Source of the DNA: Ectothiorhodospira sp. BSL-9
GTDB lineage: Bacteria > Pseudomonadota > Gammaproteobacteria > Ectothiorhodospirales > Ectothiorhodospiraceae
Assembly (NCBI RefSeq): GCF_001632845.1
Contig: NZ_CP011994.1
Coordinates: forward strand, 806,001 to 870,000
Direction: 5' to 3'
DNA length: 64,000 nt
Position numbers and translations under genes: made by a program. The stretch's first letter is position 1, and each line of letters opens with the position of its first letter. This document shows positions 62,626-64,000 of the stretch, piece after piece. The notes below the pieces were generated by a model. The model did not search any database. It was not told the DNA's origin and saw nothing but the letters and a program-made list of their open reading frames with translations.

Positions 62626-64000
62626 ATGGGACCACATTTCCTCAACCGAATTTTCGCACCACGCAGCATCGCCGTGATCGGTGCCACCGAACGACACAAT
62701 GCCCTGGGCAGCCTGGTGTTTGCCAACCTGGTGGACGCCGGTTTCAAGGGCGAGTTGTATCCGGTGAACCCCAAGCACGACACCGTGCACGGACGCCGCT
62801 GCTATCCCGATGTGGAGGCCATCGGCCGGCCCGTGGAACTGGTCGTGGTGGCCACCCCCGCACGCACCGTGCCCAACGTCCTGCGTCACTGTGGCGAACA
62901 CGGCGTGCGCGGCGCAGTGGTGCTCTCCGCCGGTTTCAGTGAATCCGGGCGGGCCGGCAAGCGACTGGAAGAGGAGATCATGGAGATCTCCCGGGAATAC
63001 GACCTGCGTCTGATCGGCCCCAACTGTCTGGGCGTGATGCGGCCGGGGCGTGGCCTCAACGCCACCTTCAGCAAGAACAAGGCCCTGCCGGGGAATCTGG
63101 CATTGGTGTCCCAGTCCGGCGCCATCTGCACGGCCATCCTGGACTGGGCCGAGAGCCAGGAGATCGGCTTTTCCGCCGTGGCCTCCATGGGCGATGCCTC
63201 CGATGTGGATTTTGGCGACGTGCTCGATTATCTGGCTCTGGATCGGGAGACCCGCAGCATCCTGCTGTACGTGGAGGGTATTCACAACGCCCGACGCTTC
63301 ATGAGCGGCCTGCGTGCGGCGGCGCGCATGAAGCCGGTGATCGTCATCAAGTCCGGCCGCCATGCCGAAGGCTCCCGGGCAGCCATGTCCCATACCGGCT
63401 CCCTGGTGGGCGCCGACGATGTGTTCGACGCCGCCCTGGAGCGCGCCGGTGGCGTGCGCGCCATGACCATCCAGCAACTGTTCTCCGCGGCCCGCATCCT
63501 CTCCAGCGGTTACCGGGTGGAGGGCAACCGTCTGGCCATCATCACCAATGCCGGCGGTCCCGGCGTCATGGCCACCGACCGGGCCGTGGAACTGGACGTC
63601 AACATGGCCCGCTTCAGTACCGAGACCATGGACAAACTCAACAAGGCCCTGCCGGAGCAATGGTCCCATGGCAATCCCGTGGACATTCTGGGTGATGCCG
63701 ACGCGGAGCGCTTCGAAAACGCCATGACCGCGTGCCTGGAAGACAGCGGCGTGGACGCCTCCATCGTCATGCTCACCCCCCAGGCCATGACCGACCCCCT
63801 GGCCGTGGCCGAAGTGACCACCCGGGTCGCCAAAAAGGTGAAAAAACCCGTACTCGGATGCTGGATGGGGGACATCCAGGTGCGCGAAGGTCGTGAACAT
63901 CTCACCCGCGAGCGCCTGCCCCATTTCACCACCCCCGAGGCCTCGGTGGAGGGGTTCGCCTACCTGGCCGCACACAAGCGCAACCAGCGCCTTCTGCTGC
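62626..64000 (+). CDS. Pat/ADP-forming acyl-CoA synthetase-like protein, 3' end outside window
   Basis: Open frame of 458 codons that runs off the right edge. It starts MGPHFLNRIFAPRSIAVIGATER, a CoA-binding Rossmann domain (about 1-130), followed by succinyl-CoA-synthetase-like flavodoxin domains: LIGPNCLGVMRPGRGLNATF, LALVSQSGAICTAILDWA, SRAAMSHTGSLVGADDVFDAAL (the phospho-His position of NDP-forming synthetases reads SHTG) and LAIITNAGGPGVMATDRAVE. Full-length family members go on to an ATP-grasp domain and, in Pat/YfiQ, a GNAT acetyltransferase; that part is not visible, so enzyme and protein acetyltransferase remain open. A TATACT at 62582-62587 may be its -10. Confidence 0.87.
   Translation, partial: MGPHFLNRIFAPRSIAVIGATERHNALGSLVFANLVDAGFKGELYPVNPKHDTVHGRRCYPDVEAIGRPVELVVVATPARTVPNVLRHCGEHGVRGAVVLSAGFSESGRAGKRLEEEIMEISREYDLRLIGPNCLGVMRPGRGLNATFSKNKALPGNLALVSQSGAICTAILDWAESQEIGFSAVASMGDASDVDFGDVLDYLALDRETRSILLYVEGIHNARRFMSGLRAAARMKPVIVIKSGRHAEGSRAAMSHTGSLVGADDVFDAALERAGGVRAMTIQQLFSAARILSSGYRVEGNRLAIITNAGGPGVMATDRAVELDVNMARFSTETMDKLNKALPEQWSHGNPVDILGDADAERFENAMTACLEDSGVDASIVMLTPQAMTDPLAVAEVTTRVAKKVKKPVLGCWMGDIQVREGREHLTRERLPHFTTPEASVEGFAYLAAHKRNQRLLL

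Overview
The window is a GC-rich stretch of a gammaproteobacterial chromosome, densely packed and without phage, insertion sequence or CRISPR signatures. Gene content points to a facultatively anaerobic, chemolithoautotrophic sulfur oxidiser, most likely in the Chromatiales / Ectothiorhodospiraceae (a Thioalkalivibrio-like organism is my best guess, from gene content only). The main clues are a flavocytochrome c sulfide dehydrogenase (fccAB), phosphoribulokinase (prk), an FNR regulator, an MtrA-MtrB-decaheme outer-membrane electron conduit, and a NaChBac-type sodium channel of the kind often found in haloalkaliphiles.

Layout. 1-7182 (minus): type II secretion operon gspC-D-E-F-G-H-I, running off the left edge into the next gene, with a divergent FHA-domain gene. 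7929-15100 (minus): hisB-H-A-F-I-E, tatA-B-C and gpmI in one direction, split by a 240-bp composite inverted repeat. 15280-24160: fnr, a sigma-54 enhancer-binding protein (EBP), a decaheme OmcA/MtrC-type lipoprotein, an MtrB/PioB barrel and a nine-heme MtrA/DmsE-type cytochrome. An exact FNR box lies before the EBP gene and a near-consensus sigma-54 promoter before mtrA, so a cascade FNR -> EBP -> sigma-54 -> mtrA-mtrB-omcA can be read from the DNA. 24163-26883: dtd, pip, then a gene-free interval that looks like a CsrB/RsmZ-type small RNA (nine GGA motifs, AGGAT hairpin loops, an intrinsic terminator, and an upstream GacA/UvrY-like palindrome), then ttcA. 26871-41801: lpxL-like acyltransferase, PilZ protein, fccAB, YdcH, two GGDEF-EAL proteins (one in an operon with a phosphate-binding-like protein and a porin), zur, fpr, tatD-like, tcdA, a phosphatase and plsC. 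41952-45526: gmhB-glyS-glyQ. 46134-50970: nitrogen control locus glnA - DUF4124 - ntrB-ntrC, with a sigma-54 promoter and NtrC-like sites. 51011-55531: Fur-family repressor, thiO, tRNA-Gly(CCC), thiS, thiG, trmB and the sodium channel. 55524-64000: UspA, SLC13/TrkA-C transporter, prk, aldo/keto reductase, thioredoxin-like protein, histone-deacetylase-like hydrolase, and a truncated Pat/ADP-forming acyl-CoA synthetase-like gene divergent from it.

The most unusual material is (1) the candidate CsrB/RsmZ RNA at 25848-26005; (2) the predicted FNR/sigma-54 circuit over an extracellular electron conduit, with an activator whose GAFTGA loop reads GAYTNA; and (3) a family of composite repeats whose core is conserved but whose flanking arms differ between copies while staying self-complementary within each copy. 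All functional statements rest on reading the sequence and on family knowledge; no database search was run.
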